Assembly: GCA_005281725.1 (NCBI GenBank)
Contig: SSBO01000012.1
Coordinates: 11,898,272 to 11,962,271 of the forward strand
Direction of reading: 5' to 3'
Length of the DNA: 64,000 nucleotides
Source of the DNA: Wuchereria bancrofti
Taxonomy: Eukaryota; Nematoda; Chromadorea; Rhabditida; Onchocercidae
Positions 13,450-27,700 of the stretch are shown here, piece after piece. The notes below the pieces were generated by a model. That model saw only the letters and a program-made list of their open reading frames with translations. It ran no database searches and was not told the DNA's origin. Within the stretch, counting starts at the first letter, position 1. Each line of letters opens with the position of its first letter. The translations under genes were made by a program, and so were the position numbers.

Positions 13450-16036
13450 TTACATATCTTTCGAATAAGACGAAAACAAATTTCGAGCAACATCTGCAGT
13501 CAACTGATTTGGAAAACAAAGCAACGGGATAATGAAGTTTACCGCCCAATAATGACCAAATATCATTCTTAACCTGGAAAGAGAAGTATTTATAGCATTA
13601 ACATTTACAATCCTTTTGTTTTCCCGTCCCAAATTCTTGGAAAACGTCACTCCAGGCTGGTCCAAGTTCTACTTAGAAAACTTGAATTCTGACGTCCTTT
13701 TTCTCACACACTATTGCAGAACTGAATGTTTCTTTTTCCTCTGTAAAGTGACACCGAAAACTGTCCTAGAACCTTTTCATACTGGCCAAAAATAATGAAC
13801 TACGAAAAGCATTTCACATTGCATTTATTCTAGATCTCACGATATTGTGTGAGTTGCTTCGTGGAAATTCAAAGGTCAACCACAAGAAAAAATGAACATT
13901 AATTGAAGAGTAGATAAGAAGAGAAAAGCTTATCGTAATGATAGACAACAGTCTTCCGAGTGCGAAGTTCTAAACAGTATCATCTATCTATCATCTCACG
14001 GTATAAGTAGTACTGAATTTATTAAGCTTCCAACAGATCATGCGTGTTCTTGGGTTCATAATTTTGGCGTTTCGTCGTCTCCTTGTCACATGTGAAACTT
14101 GATGAAACGAGTAATCAAGTAGTCGTCGACTTCCTGTGGTATTGTATTGTACAAATTGTACGTAAACATACAATTTGTACACTTATCAGAGAGAATTCAA
14201 TAATAGTTATCTGAACTGTCTTGAGAACACCGTGATTGGATCAACATAAAGAACAGAAAATAAAAGTACAACAGTGGTATCGATTTTATGATCAAAGCTT
14301 TGAGAAACTTCAAGCGAATAATAATAGAAATGCTACATGTTGGTCGACAAGTAGTGCAATTGGAGATTAGGTTACCATAAAGGAATAAACAAAATAAAGG
14401 AGTATTTAACAATAAAAAGAAAACGATGACGATAACAAGAACTATTTTTGTTAGCTTCCTACCTTTCTGAATAAGTTTCACCATCACCATGCAATTCAAT
14501 TTTTCTGCTTAATGTGTGATAATCGTACATCGTATAACCATTTAATGTATAAAACATCTAAAATCATACAAACTTGTTAAGCAAGTTTTTTTATAAGTAA
14601 AATTTTAGAAATCGCTTTGAATCAATTCAAATAACAACGATTTGACGACAATGATACGATGACATTCAAAAAATCACAATTTCATTCCGCAGCATACTAA
14701 AGGACACAAATGTATATCATCACAAACACGATAATGAAAAAAATCAAATCAAAAACACAGGAGCTGAAAAATCAAATTTTCACCTGTGAACCAAAAAAGA
14801 TAAGGGCAACAACGGAGGTGGCTGTGCATATGCTGAATAAAACGCAAATAGCTGTGTTGGTAAATATTTCATATGAAATAATCCACCGAACGACAGCAAC
14901 CGGTGCCAGAAGCTTTAACCAACCAAATGGGTAAATATTAGATTCCATATGTCGTAGCAAATACATCAGATTGTAAAATGAACCTACTGCAGCACCAATA
15001 CTTGCCCATAGGACAAATACGATGAAAAAACGCTAAAATTGCTTTAGTAAAAACAGTCAAATCAAAATAAGAAAGATGATAGAAAGTAAAATGCGTAGTT
15101 CATAACGGTTTGTTGATGATAATAGTAATAATAATGATCACTGAAATAGAGTTCAGTAAGTAATGATAGCAGCTTTTTCAATATGTTACTATTAATTTTG
15201 TAAACTTATAAAACTAAGGCATTTCTGCTTGCACAAAGCATTTTCCACGGGGTACACGCAACAACGACTAAAATAGGTTTATAAAATGATAAACAAAATG
15301 AGTAGCACCGTTCCATACTTTTTAATTTTTAACATCTTTCATCTTTAAGTGTCTGCAAAATTTCTTTTCCATTAGCTAACCTGATTAGCAATTCCAACAC
15401 ATGCACCCGTTACGAAGCAATGATGATCTTTTCTCAGAATGCACATATTACAGAGTTTACAGTGATGACTCCTTAGTGGTGCTATTCGATTACATTCTAA
15501 ACAGTATTTACCAGCACCTTTCACGGTTGTCAAAAGTGCAACGCCTTGCAACCAACGCTGTGGATCATTACGCCTAAAATGATTATATTTATAAAATCCA
15601 ATCACCTCATTTGATAGAACTAAAAAAATCAGTCTTAATTTTACGTATTAAATTTATAAAGTAATTCTGTGGAACTGATTCAATTATGAGTACCATTACC
15701 ATCGAGACAAACTACAAATCACGGTTCTTATACACGACAACTACACAATTCTATAACATGTTTTTCTACCGATACCGAAGCTTAAATTCAATTTCATTAA
15801 TGTTAGATCCTAAATAATAAATACCTGCTATAAATGATGAATAGAAGAAAATTGACGAGCAATTCCAAAATGATGATAATACCAAAACAATTCGCCTGAG
15901 CACACTGATCAGGCTGATAAGTTGCTGGGCATGTATAGAACAGTATTAGAAAATAGATACCAAAGATTAATAATAGCGTATAAACAACACCAGCAATATT
16001 GGCCCATTCATACATTCCCCATGTCTTCAGTCGCAT
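13450..16036 (-). CDS. DHHC palmitoyltransferase, ZDHHC24-like
   Basis: Five exons join in phase on the minus strand: 16036-15825, 15633-15381, 15032-14784, 14557-14463 and 13573-13450, giving about 310 residues. Exon 1 holds a first membrane segment (GVVYTLLLIFGIYFLILF), and a second spans the exon 1/2 junction. The Cys-rich domain CLEC...HHCKLCNMC leads into DHHCFVTGACVG, with the DHHC tetrad at about residues 140-143 and the acyl-accepting Cys at 143. Two further membrane segments lie in exon 3. The short C-terminal region has LNGYTMYDY where the family has its TTxE-type motif, then FGHYWAVNFIIPLL. The enzyme would attach palmitate to cysteines of membrane proteins, probably at Golgi or ER membranes. 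Closest remembered pattern is ZDHHC24; the subfamily call is moderate. The exon 2 acceptor (TTAAG at 15634) is weak. Intron 4 carries the decayed copy of a PLA2G6 exon. Confidence 0.88.
13785..14245 (+). pseudogene. Decayed duplicate of PLA2G6 exon 16 and its flanks
   Basis: This resembles 11425-11915 over about 450 bp in the same orientation. The intronic 5' part is best preserved. The exon part retains pieces such as GCTTCCAAC, TGTTCTTGGG and CTTGATGAAACGA, but has lost the TTACAG acceptor, carries deletions and cannot be read through. It lies inside intron 4 (14462-13574) of the DHHC gene, antisense to it. It is therefore a dead partial copy, made by a local duplication of about 2.3 kb displacement. 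Confidence 0.85.
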
Positions 16037-18078
16037 ATCGTCTTGGAAATTTGATTCCTTAAGAATATTTAAATATTGGATGGACGATTCATTTACATCT
16101 CATTATTTCGAAAATAAGCTAAGGAAGGGTCGTTCTAACACCTGAGAGATACGGCTAAAAGAACAAATATAAGGTTCTCCCTACATGTGGTAATATACAA
16201 CACTATCATTTAAAGGATTGAAGCGAGATATATTGCCTAGAGCAAATTGGTGTCTCGAATCTCCCAAAGGATCTATTAACCGACCTTATTCAAAAATCCC
16301 CGACACAACAATAATAGACAGTTCGTACTGGTTGTCGAGATTACCAAGTGCCATGACCGGAAACCTATAAACTTTACCAAGCAATCGCAGTATCCGAGTC
16401 ATCTCTCAATTCGGCTTTTCCTCTGGTACCGCTCACAACTAAAACACCACTGAGCCACAGCTACCATCAGATAAAGCATTAGCCCATAAACACTCACTAA
16501 GCTTTGCAGCTTAAAACGTCAAAAACTTAACAGGTCATTAGCAAATGAAGAACACATTTGAAATCTTTGAAAATTTTCCAACTGTAACAAATGTTAAACT
16601 TAATCCAAGGTTTTAATCACTAAAATTATGTCCCAATCCAGCTATACTTCCAACCTATAGTATCCTAAACGTTTCAAATACATCAGATATATATCACAAT
16701 AATCAAACCATTTGTACATTGCTTTTAAAGTTTATGGAGACTATGTATAACAGCACTCATAAGTACACTATATTATTGAGTCACCAAAAAACTAAATGTT
16801 TATTTCCACTGAATAAGGAAATAAGGAAATTAACAGGTTAGAAAGTTAGAACAAAACATGCAAAATATTTGTCAACTGCGTCTATAAACACAAAATCCAA
16901 GTAAAAATTAAAATAAAAGATAAAAGAGATATATATTTCTCATTTTTTCATTTTCAAAACAAGAAACATACATAATACTTGCTAAAAAGTACCAAAGATG
17001 CAATAATATACTAACAACCGAGTGTAATATATAGAAAAAAATTATAATAATCAAAATTATGTATGGATGCATGTCTTCCTACGCCATGCTGAATATTGCA
17101 TCTTCCTTTGACATACAAAATAAAATTTGTTGATAAACAAGATAAAATACTGAAACAGCATGCATGCAATGTCAAAGGACGCTGTAACTCTTCGGTGTAA
17201 TCTATTCTTAATAGTGATAACAACAAAATGGCAGTGGACAAAGAAAGCACGAAAAAATTTTCCTGGAGAAGTATGAGGGGGTTTTGTCACAAAGACTAAA
17301 AACGGATCAAATAATGTAGTATCGAAACACGTTTAATCTCATTTATACAACTGATTTGAATTACAACAGGGAAAAAAGTCTTAGATATGACAATTTAATA
17401 AATACAACTATAAAACATAAGACAAAAATGAGAACATAACGATGCTCAAATTCTATCACATGTGAGTACCATCTCGTGTATGAATAAGCCCTATCGATAG
17501 CCAAATCAACTAGTAACTTAGCAAGAAAGTTTGACTTAAGTTTTGTTTAGAAAACTGTTGCATCGCCATCTGCAGATGCATCACATCCGATTTATTTGCA
17601 GAATACTCAATAATCAAACACCTCCAAAAAGCTAAATGGCACTTGCAGCAGTATTCGGCACAACAACACCAACATTATGTTAAACAGCATAAATCAACTT
17701 GTCATTCCATGATTATTATCTACTAAATGTATCGCCAAACAATTTCTAGTGCTCTTGTTTTTTGTAAAGCTGACTTATAGAATACACGAATACTTATCCG
17801 GACCAATAAATACAGTACTAAGCCACTTCTAAATTTAGCATTTTTCGAAAGAAGCAGAAGATTTCATTCCTTTAAGCATTTATTTTTGTCATCGCGAGTT
17901 CAACTGAATCGAATTTAAATGATAACATAAAATTGTATGATAAGAATTATTTGGAAACCCTAAAATACAGTGAAGACGATAAATAATATATTCTACCTTT
18001 TTTAACCTGAATGGATGTTTTTCCTTTTTTCCCGCGACTTTAACCAACTTCCTGCGTCATTAGATGCGAATTTAATTC
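16037..18078. other. Intergenic region upstream of the DHHC gene
   Basis: About 2 kb of AT-rich DNA lies between the DHHC start and the ANKRD49-like stop, both on the minus strand. Minus-strand open frames near 17011-17290 show no conserved features. A TTTATT near 17880 (AATAAA on the minus strand) may be the poly(A) signal of the ANKRD49-like gene. Confidence 0.4.
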
Positions 18079-20051
18079 TTAAGGTTTGTTGAAGTAACGC
18101 ATCAGCATCTCGGTAATTTTGGCTGACGTCCTTCCTGCAACCCGTAAGGGCGAATCACCAGAATTCGATACTGCTGCAGCATCAATACCTGAAAACACTA
18201 CTCTGTTATATAAGTGAGAATTAACAGATCACTCTATTAAATAAACTTATTTAATTTAATTTGGTCCTATTTTCATCGGTAATGATAGGAGATTTTTTCA
18301 CCCCAATTATTGTTTAATGCCATAACAAATGCAGATACTTTTTTCTAAAAATTTATTATTTTCTTTACATATAAAGCTAAAATGCACATAATAATATCAT
18401 ATTATACTCGTCATTTTAGATATACACAAAAGCCTTTCAGTACTTTATAACTGAATTATTTCCCATTTCTTATGAAATTTCTGTTATACTTTGTACAAGG
18501 AATGCATATTCATTTGTGTTTCTTGTGTGTGTGTGTATGTACATATCAATTATGAATAATGAAAAGCATAATGAAAGCTTTTTGTTCCAAACACCAAGCG
18601 AAAATTCCAAAATTAATTTATAAGGCATAAAGAAAATAAAACCTGGTGCTTCAAGAAGATAGCGAACTGTTGTAAGAACACGATCTTCTGACTGATTCGA
18701 CGTGATCGCAAGATGTAATGGTGTAAGATTGCCGTGCGAACGACTGTTAACATTAACGCCATGACGAAGCAGCAACGCCACAACTTCACACATCGACCAC
18801 GTTGCTGCGCAATGTAATACCGTCCAACCATCATTCGTATTCCATTCCGGATTAGCACCAATCGATAGTAAGTATCCGACAATGTCAGTATGTCCACTGT
18901 AAGCAGCTCGATGCAATGCCGTATACCCGTCCACATCGCGAGCCTATTAATGAAATTAGCACTTCTATCGTGCAATCTATCGCAGAACTAGCAAACGTTA
19001 AAATTTAATGGTAAAAATAAGTAATTTTTTTGACTACTACTCTTATTACTTTTTCTTCATTCCACTACAGATCAGTGAAACAAAGGTCAAAAAGATATCT
19101 GGTCACGGATAACACTTTTTCTCATAATCTCTTTTAAAATCTTGCATAAATTAGCAGTGGTGATACTATATTGTGTGTTGGGACGAAAAGCTTCAATTCT
19201 CATTTCGCTCCTTCTTGCCTCACTTCAACTCACAAATTCTTCTCAACAATAACAGAGTACCAAAATTTATAGTGTGGTATTCCCAGTTAGTTCTAGCAAT
19301 AGAGCTACTATTCATTTATCAAAGTGGCATTTTAATCTTTTTTTTTTCACAAAACCAGGTCGAAACTCGAACCGACAACAAAGACGGATTATTTTCGATC
19401 AAATCTTTAAGCGATTCCAAATTACCATCTTCAGCTGCCGTCAGTACTTGCTCTTTTGGATCATTCATATCCTTGGCCAAGATACCATCATCATCGTCAT
19501 CGTCCCAACGAGATGGAAGTTTTCGTTTATTATCACGTATCTTTGCCATTAGCTTTGACTGGCTTGTAAACTGCAAAGATGAGACTGTGACTGGAACTAT
19601 AAAGAGTTTCGTTTTATTCCACTGCATCAGATAAAAACAAAAAACACCGACTATGTATCACAAGATGTACCAATTACTTTGAAACTGCTTTAGAAAGTTC
19701 ATCCGATCAAAATCAGAATTATCTACTTGAATTTCTATCCTATGCGACCATTCATAAAAGCTGACAAACGGCTGTGCAATATTACAGAGTACAAACTAAC
19801 TTTGAGACCATCTTGCTGAATCAAGTCATAAGTTTATACAACAAAGTTCAAACGATACATACATCAATGACAGATGGAATAGTATCCTCCATTTCAGCGA
19901 CATTATTACCATCAAAACCCTCGAAGCTTCGGCAAAGTGTTGATGAAGTGGTGGTCGACATGGAAGATCCCGATCGATTATGCTCATAATCAGTTGTGTC
20001 TGCACTGGAGTGGATTCCCATCGATTCCTCATTTTCCGAATCGACCATCAT
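18079..20051 (-). CDS. Ankyrin repeat protein, ANKRD49-like
   Basis: Four exons join in phase on the minus strand: 20051-19863, 19570-19373, 18943-18643 and 18188-18079, giving about 265 residues against 239 in human ANKRD49. Exon 1 is a Ser/Thr-rich acidic N-terminus. Exon 2 includes an acidic DDDDDD run after KRKLPSRW and the first helix-rich segment (LTAAEDGNLESLKDLIENN). Exon 3 carries the ankyrin repeats, with DGYTALHRAAYSGHTDIV, DGWTVLHCAATWSMCEVV and LTPLHLAITSN, matching the repeat order of ANKRD49. Exon 4 encodes a short C-terminus ending MRYFNKP. Mammalian ANKRD49 is a nuclear or cytosolic protein linked to transcription and spermatogenesis; its role in worms is unknown. ATG 20051 begins an open exon whose donor phase fits, which favours it over the internal ATG at 19549. 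Confidence 0.85.
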
Positions 20052-21405
20052 ACGACCACCTTCCTTTTCTGATTTGATCCTTTTAAATTCGATTCATCCT
20101 GAAAGCTTCTCTTTGTTATACGTAACTCACCCAGACCACACCTGAAACCACCGCTTATCACCATTCACTGTCCAGGTAATGAAACTAACTTATCTTTCAG
20201 GAACTAATTTTGACGGTTGTACGATATGAAAAAATATTTGGATCATTTGCATTAGGATGATTTGATAAAGTTAATTTAAAAAATGATAAAGATAATTTCA
20301 TTTCAGGTTTCAGCTTCCAAGCATCGACGTTTTCATGTCACGTGGAAGAGAGTGGATGAGTGTTACTTCTCACTTACTCACTCTCTGTCATTGGCATTAA
20401 TTACCCATCATCTATAACTGACTCTTTACTGCAAATTTTATTAGTAAGAATTCCACTTTTTCATTTTTGCTATATTTATTTTCAAACGACATACTATAAA
20501 ATTTTATAAATTTTATATCAAACATTTTATAAGTCATTCGGAACATCTGAATGTCCATGAGCAGCTGCTAAATATTGATGGTATTGCTATACGTATGAAG
20601 ATTTCCCAGTAGACTAAATTATTCTCACATTAAGTATTTGCAAAGGTCAGAATCAGGAGATATTAGAACTCTGTGAAATGTTTGTTAAGTTCAGGTAAAT
20701 AGGCGTTACTATATGACATCAGAATATTCGCCAAGTAACGGGCTACCTCTAATTAACGTATGTAAATGTGTTTTACCCGAAAACAGCCCATATAATTTAC
20801 ATTACTGACCGACTACATACCAATACATAAAATTTTGTTAGCATTTATCATTTTACCGTCTTCATTGCGTGATAACACTGACACTAATTTTTGCACACAG
20901 GAACGCATTAGGACTTATTTTCAACTCTGTTTTATCTTCTATGCGCAAAACTCGACATTTATTCATTTGCAATTGCAAAGGTCATTGCAATATACTAATT
21001 ATTTATATTAGTACTAATTATTTATATTTAATACTAATTATTTATGTTTAATTATATATTAATATACGTATTAAATGCATCGTCCGGCACATCAATCTTA
21101 ACTGGGAATCATTCTTTAGGAAGGACTTACACCCATGTGAGCATTACTTTTTGGGAACCATATATTTTATATAATATATAAAATATATTCATTCATATGA
21201 TAACTTTTAAAGTCCTATTTTTTATTTTTGGGATCATTTCCATTCATACTTGGATGTTTTCTTTCTGTATTAATCAGCCGTGTGGGTAAGAACAGATACG
21301 CAGGGTGGACAAACTTTTGTTTATACGGCGGAAATGTATGCGATAAACTTTTACTGTTATAAAATCAAGTCATCAAGTATATGGCCAAGGCTTGATTCGA
21401 CGCCA
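20052..21405. other. Intergenic region between ANKRD49-like and pappalysin genes
   Basis: No exon is supported. The stretch is AT-rich and contains three copies of an ACTAATTATTTAT unit near 20994-21050 and a 12-bp-arm AT palindrome with a 3-bp loop at 21161-21187. It must hold the ANKRD49-like promoter and the pappalysin 3' end. Confidence 0.45.
20994..21050. repeat. Short AT-rich tandem repeat
   Basis: Three head-to-tail copies of a unit close to ACTAATTATTTATATTTA (about 19 bp) are visible, with minor differences between copies. Confidence 0.7.
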
Positions 21406-21722
21406 TCAAACCTTGTTGTTGAATTGCTGTTGATACACTGTCAAGGCATTTTCCACGGATCGTTTAATTGCCTCCCAATCCTTGGTGCTCTTTGATGACA
21501 TACTTTTTGTTTTATTGTCACGTTGTTGATGTTGATTTGAATTTCGGATTCGATCCAGATGTATGTTATTCCGTAACAAAAAAGCTGCGTCCGCTAACGA
21601 AATTGTGAACGTATCCGGAGAGGCATCCACAACTGGATACGGCATCGGTTCAGTGATGGAATGATGCCGTCCGTATCGAATTGTACGCTTTATTGTACTT
21701 TTACGCTCGCGTAATGCGCTGA
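21406..21722 (-). other. C-terminal extension exon of pappalysin
   Basis: After the third LNR and CQCIDPFAAEN, where vertebrate PAPP-A ends within a few tens of residues, the frame continues in phase. The donor is in SSN at about 21990 and the acceptor TTTCAG at about 21723. The exon adds roughly 100 residues: a basic start (RERKSTIKRTIRYGR), then a Gln/Asn/Lys-rich tail ending QQQFNNKV. No known domain is recognisable. Confidence 0.65.
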
Positions 21723-24700
21723 AATTATACGTGTGTATAAGAAGCTGAAATCTCAAATTTGGTAATATTTTTCAGCTTCCAACTGATTTTTTCTCAAAAA
21801 TCAACCAACATTATTTTTTGAAAGATTGTCATACTTCAACTTAAAATGTCCCCCAAAATTCTCCCCCACTTAAATTCCTTCCTTCAAAATTCCTCCTCTT
21901 CAATCCACAAAATGTATGACCTTTTAACTTGTTCTAACTCAGTTTTTTCTCTTAGATTAATTTATTAGTACAATTAAGTAAACTAAAAGGATACTTGTTG
22001 GAACTACCGGTATCACTACTCGATGCCATGTTTTCGGCAGCAAATGGATCGATACATTGACACAGAATTGAAGTGCATAAGGAGGGAAACATCAAACGAA
22101 CAAGTCCACCACGTACAGTACTCGCGCAGCAGTCGCCACCATCCCAATCACAATAACCGCGGTTGTTTTGAAAATCACACCAACCATCATCCATGAATTC
22201 CTATTATAGGAACGATGCTAGTTGCAACCGCTAACAAAAAAAAAGTTTTTCCTGGACTTTTACAATTCAAGGAAGTATATTCGGCTCTGTCTATTGGTTT
22301 ATTATTTGCGTATCACAAGGCACAACTTGTTCATACAGTAGGTGAAACCAACTAACATCAAAAAACGAGCATCTTTACCGTTGGACTGCATTTTCATTCA
22401 ATCGATTGCAGAAGTATGCAATACTAATAATCTACATTTTTCCTTTGATGGTTCAAGTTTCAGAGATTAAATAGAATCAGTTAAGGCTAAATGCATTTTG
22501 CAAATAATAATTTATGAAAACTTGTAAAAGATGAATTTGCGAGCTAAACATATTTTGGTTAGATAAAGGCGAAGAGAAGACATACCCTATTACAAGAACG
22601 TACACAACTCAAAGCATCCACTTGAGAATAAAATGTTGATGAAATGGTGCATGAAATATTGTGTACCGTACGAAGTACCAATAAGTTTTCACCGCTTGGT
22701 AAGGTTTGTGTTTTCTCCAATACTGCATCATAACCTTTCTTACGACATTGTACCACACACACAGCACCTGAAAGTTCAATTACATTTGCAAGCATTTAAA
22801 AGACCATTCCGTTTAGCATACTGCAATGAAATAATGCTTCACAAAAAGACTGTGCAAGATTTCCGATAAACAGAATATAGTTCTAGAAATTATGATGTCG
22901 GTCGTTAAATTTTCTCACTTAAGTTGTCTGCTGATATTTGGCTTAATAAAACGAAAGCAGAAAATGATGCAATTTCTATGGAAGAGAAGCTTATTATATA
23001 TTCGAAACTACTGAAATTTGTACGGCAGAGTTCTTTTACCGGGGTACAATCTTCTCGGACATGTGAACTGGATATCTCGCATACTCGGTGGTGAGAGACA
23101 GGCTGTTCGTGGCGATGAACACTGAAAGCGATTTGACCAGGTACCATCCTTCTTACACACCGAATACCTGTGCTGCAAAACAGAACCGCAATAAATAGAT
23201 GATATTTTGGAGTTTCTATGAACTGAAAATGTACTTCGATTCGTAGATAACATTTTGATGCCATCAGTTATGCTATCAGCAATTCTGGCTAGCCTGAGAG
23301 AATATGAAAAGCACGAATCAGGGAATAAGAAAAAATTAACTTGAGCTATTCCAGGACACTGGAACCGACAACTTGAACCAATCTCGAAACCGTTTGTACA
23401 GTTGTACGACCCGATATATACAATTTTTGGTGAGGGACATGTAATTGGTATACAGGATGGACCAATCCAAACACCGTCGTCCGAACAGACCAAACGAATC
23501 CTATTTATTTTTTTGAAAGTAACTTTGTTTTTGGAAGACTAACAAAAATATAACTATCAAATATTCAAGTTAGAAAAAAAAGCTTCCTGTCAACTGATGA
23601 TAGCAGAAATTCATCTTTCATTGGTGTCAATTAAAATTTTCAGCTTACTTTAAACTACTCCATATAACGAAGATATATGGTATCAATAAGAAGTAAAAGT
23701 GATTCCATCAATTAGAAAGAGGTGCCAACAATATATGGTGACAAGAAAACTCCGAAAAGATTCTGATTCAAGGATTACTTAGTGTGCAATGTTTGCATTT
23801 GTGATGCACGGTAGTGTCGAAGGCAATTCAGTCTGCATACGGTGGATACTGGATAGGAAGTCTGCATGTCATAAATACGTTTCACTTTGCAGTTAATTGA
23901 ATCATATGAAATATTACGCGCCAATAACCCTTCGTGTGGACAAACAACCTGGAATCCATGAGATCTCATTTGGGAGACTGCGCAAATTATATAGAACAGT
24001 AGCGAATTGAATGGAAAAATTTCCTTGACAGTTTTTCTGATATTTCAATATCATCGAATGGCACGTTGAATTAAATGATTAGATGAATCTACAATTTTGT
24101 ATACCTGGCAAAATGCTTCCGGCAATGTCCATAAACCATTTTCTTCACAAATGATATAATTTATTTGTCCTGTAAAAGTATATACCCAGAAATTTATCTC
24201 ATAGAAAATATCGATGGTTTCAAAACAAAACCAGTTAATCAATGAATTAGAGCAGCAAGCAGATTTTGCTAGCAAATTAAACTCTAAAAAGTTGCAAAAT
24301 CTATTAATTCGAAACTTTATGAAATTTTCTCTGAAAACCATGATGAGATTAAAAGAATTGTTGAAGAGCGCAAAATGGAGCATAAACTTCCAGAAAGTCT
24401 TAATAGAATAGCAAAAACGCATGATGAAAGCAGAATAGATTCAACACAATCTAGTTTATCAAGAAGCAATTCAGTTCGTTTTGTAATTTTCTTCTGTCAT
24501 TCGACAACTTCATAATTTTTAGAAACTTTCGCTGATTAAATTTATTGTTAAAGGAATGATGAGCTTCCTACAATTCCTTAACGTTCTGAAGTAGTACCAA
24601 TCATTATTGCATTATTCCTACAGCGAAATATACAGCGATCACGATAATTTGTCCCGTTTGGACAGTTAACATCAGCATGTTCAATTTTCGGAAGCGCACA

Positions 24701-27700
24701 TTGAGTCGTTTGGCAAGCCAAATTCATATTTCCGATCCAGTGACTGTTCAAGCATTGTACTGTCGCCGTTTTTTGCGAATTTTCGAACATAAATCCGGCT
24801 TCGCATGTATACGTACATATTGTGCCGTGACATTGATGATGAAAAGACAAACAAGATAAGTTAAACTGTGGTCAAGAAGAGATGAACTAATTAAAAATAA
24901 AGAATAAAATATCGGAAAAAATTGAAATTATTGCATTTGGTTATTGACAATACTTGAAAGGATTACGAACACAAAATAAAATCTACAAACCCGTGATCTT
25001 GGGATATTTAATGGAGTACATGAACCAATACTTAATGACCTGCAATCTTTTGCAACACAAGAAGCACTCACCGGATCGAAGTACTTGTTTTCAGCTGTAA
25101 GGAAACAACAATCTGTTTGCATTAAACAATCGATGATAATTAAGGTTCCGAATATTGATGCCGTAAATTTAGAAATACTCCTTCGTTTCTCTGCTTTTGT
25201 CTGTCAGCGAAAAAGGACCAAAACTGATGAACGGACGAGAAATCTCTTTCCGCCAAGAGATTCTCTACAAACTATTTACGTCTACCTGCACAATTTTGAA
25301 GAGCCAACAAGTCGAACATCTTGGATGATTGCAGAATGATTGCAGTGATAATAATTCGAGATGCATTTGACACATGAAGATGGACGGCTTTCACGTTTGA
25401 CAGTCGGTCAACAAGTGTATACGGTATTGCAATCTCCAAAGGATTCTGAGCACATGACAGAATTCCTTGTTCTGAACAAAACATCTATGCAAAATGAGAA
25501 AAAATTCACTAAATGACATTTTTTTTAAACAAAGATTGCAAGGTCCTGAAAGCTTAAAAGATAATGAATACTAATGGTTTAATGCTCTAACAACCCCAAT
25601 CTGCGACATGAACCATTTATTTACTAATTAGAGAAACTTCTCGAGATTTTGATTTGAACATGCGGTAAAAAGACACTATAATGGTAATGCACCTTCCAGA
25701 CTTATCGTCGTTTTGTTGGTATATTGCAAATTGACTCCAATAATGGACAAAACTGGCTTTGATTCAGTTGACAGAACTGTCTCAAAGCCTATCAGGATGC
25801 TGATTGGAAAGATTTCACCTGTGAATGAAGCAAGCAGTGAAATTTCACCTGCTTCTGCAAGCTGAGAACATGTACCCCAACCAGACGATCGGGTATTACA
25901 GCCCTGGAAACAACGGGAAATAGTAAGAACCAGGGAACATTCAAAGTACATTGGATTACAATGATTTCAGTGCCGGTTAATCAATGTGAGCGAGTAGAAC
26001 AAGCTGATAACCTTCAGCATTTTGATCTTACTCATAACTAAATGTTTCTGAATAACCATATATAATATACCAATTTGTCTTCCTTCCAAATCGAAAATTG
26101 CAAATGCAATATTTAAAATATTGCTAAGAAATATAGCTAATCATTATTATCCGGTTGGTGGAATCGTAAAGATTGGCCATTCTGATATGCTCCAGATGAT
26201 ATATCATAGCAATCATCTGCATTTCATGAAAACTGGTGAAAACTTTTTAAAATAAGTGAAGAAAACAATCCTCACTGTAGTTAAGGGAGCAGAGGAAAGG
26301 AACTGCAACGAGCAGTTCTTCTGCAGTATCGTGGAATATGCATAGATCGATGCTGGATAGTACTGTGGATGAAGTGTTGAAGCAGTGATATTGTTGCAAT
26401 CTTTACTATAACCAACCCGTTCAAACGGCTCACATTCTCCGTCTCCTTCGTAAATATAACACACACTCGGAGACACTGGAAGGACAACCAAAAAACGGTC
26501 AATCACTAGGGTCGATCGAATTATCTGTCAATTTTCAATTACAAAATCTTTTGAGTTCATGCTATTCCTGAATTATTATGGACAAAGCTATTAGTCCGAC
26601 TTCCCTAATTTATTCGTTTTAACAATGTGTCATATTTTTGCAAACTGATCAGATAATCATTTTCATTTCTGTGAGTATAAAGTAGTGGTAATGACTAAAA
26701 TTTCTATCTCTTCCAATTTTATATGCAGTCGTGTTTTATTGGATAAATTTTATCTTCTCCAATAATTACATGACAACTATTTTACATTTTCTTATTTTTT
26801 TTTCTTAAATCTCCCAATTTTTTACTTCTAATCAATTAAATTTAAATTCGTAGGCTGCGAGATTTTTTCCAAAAAAAAAAAATACGATACATTTGTTTTC
26901 CTCAACACAGTGAAATTTCTCCTCAACGAGACAATTCTGCGAACAACCATCGCCATCATTTAAATTTCCATCGTCACATTGCTCATCGTTACTCCGTTTG
27001 CCATCTCCGCACACATTCATGTTATAAGAGTAAGTGGTACTTGGTGAATGCAATCCTTCAGTTCCTCTACTTTCTGCTGCTACTGAATAAGTGTAAGTGA
27101 CGCCTTCTTTAACTGTACTAAAATGGAAAAAAAAAGTGAAAGACAAACGTATAAGGCGATAAGCATTATTTCTCAATTAATAAATAGAATTTCAGCAGAG
27201 AATTTACAACTAAATGCGGATAATTTGAAATGAAAAATAAACTCTTATTTAAGATTAACGAATCAACGTTCACAGTCTAAATTCTCAAGATTCACCGACT
27301 CACATTAAAGTAGAAAACTTCCCTCTATTTTGGTATAGCAAATATCTGAGGATAAACTTCAGGTAGGTGAACTTCTTTGCTACTGTCTACCTAACCATAA
27401 ATGATCTCGAAGTAGCATCAAAATATTAATTATCTTCATTGAAAATATTAGAATAAAATACCTATCAATTATGTGATAGTCTGTCGTAATCTTGAAACCT
27501 TCCTGAAATGACGGTGTGCGGTAGATGCGGTAACGATATGGCAAACAGTGCGAACATAAAGAATTTAAAGAAAATGAGACAAACTGTACTGCATCAATGC
27601 TTACAAATGGGTTGTTCGTCCTTATTTGGACCTGAAATCAAAATATTTGACAAATATGCCGATATCACCGACAGTTATTCAAATTTCAAACAAATTTGTG

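Noticed and set aside
14197..14499. 100-codon minus-strand frame with hydrophobic stretches
   Set aside because: Only 14557-14463, in another frame, fits the DHHC protein and its splice phases. The remainder is intron and contains the duplicated PLA2G6 remnant.
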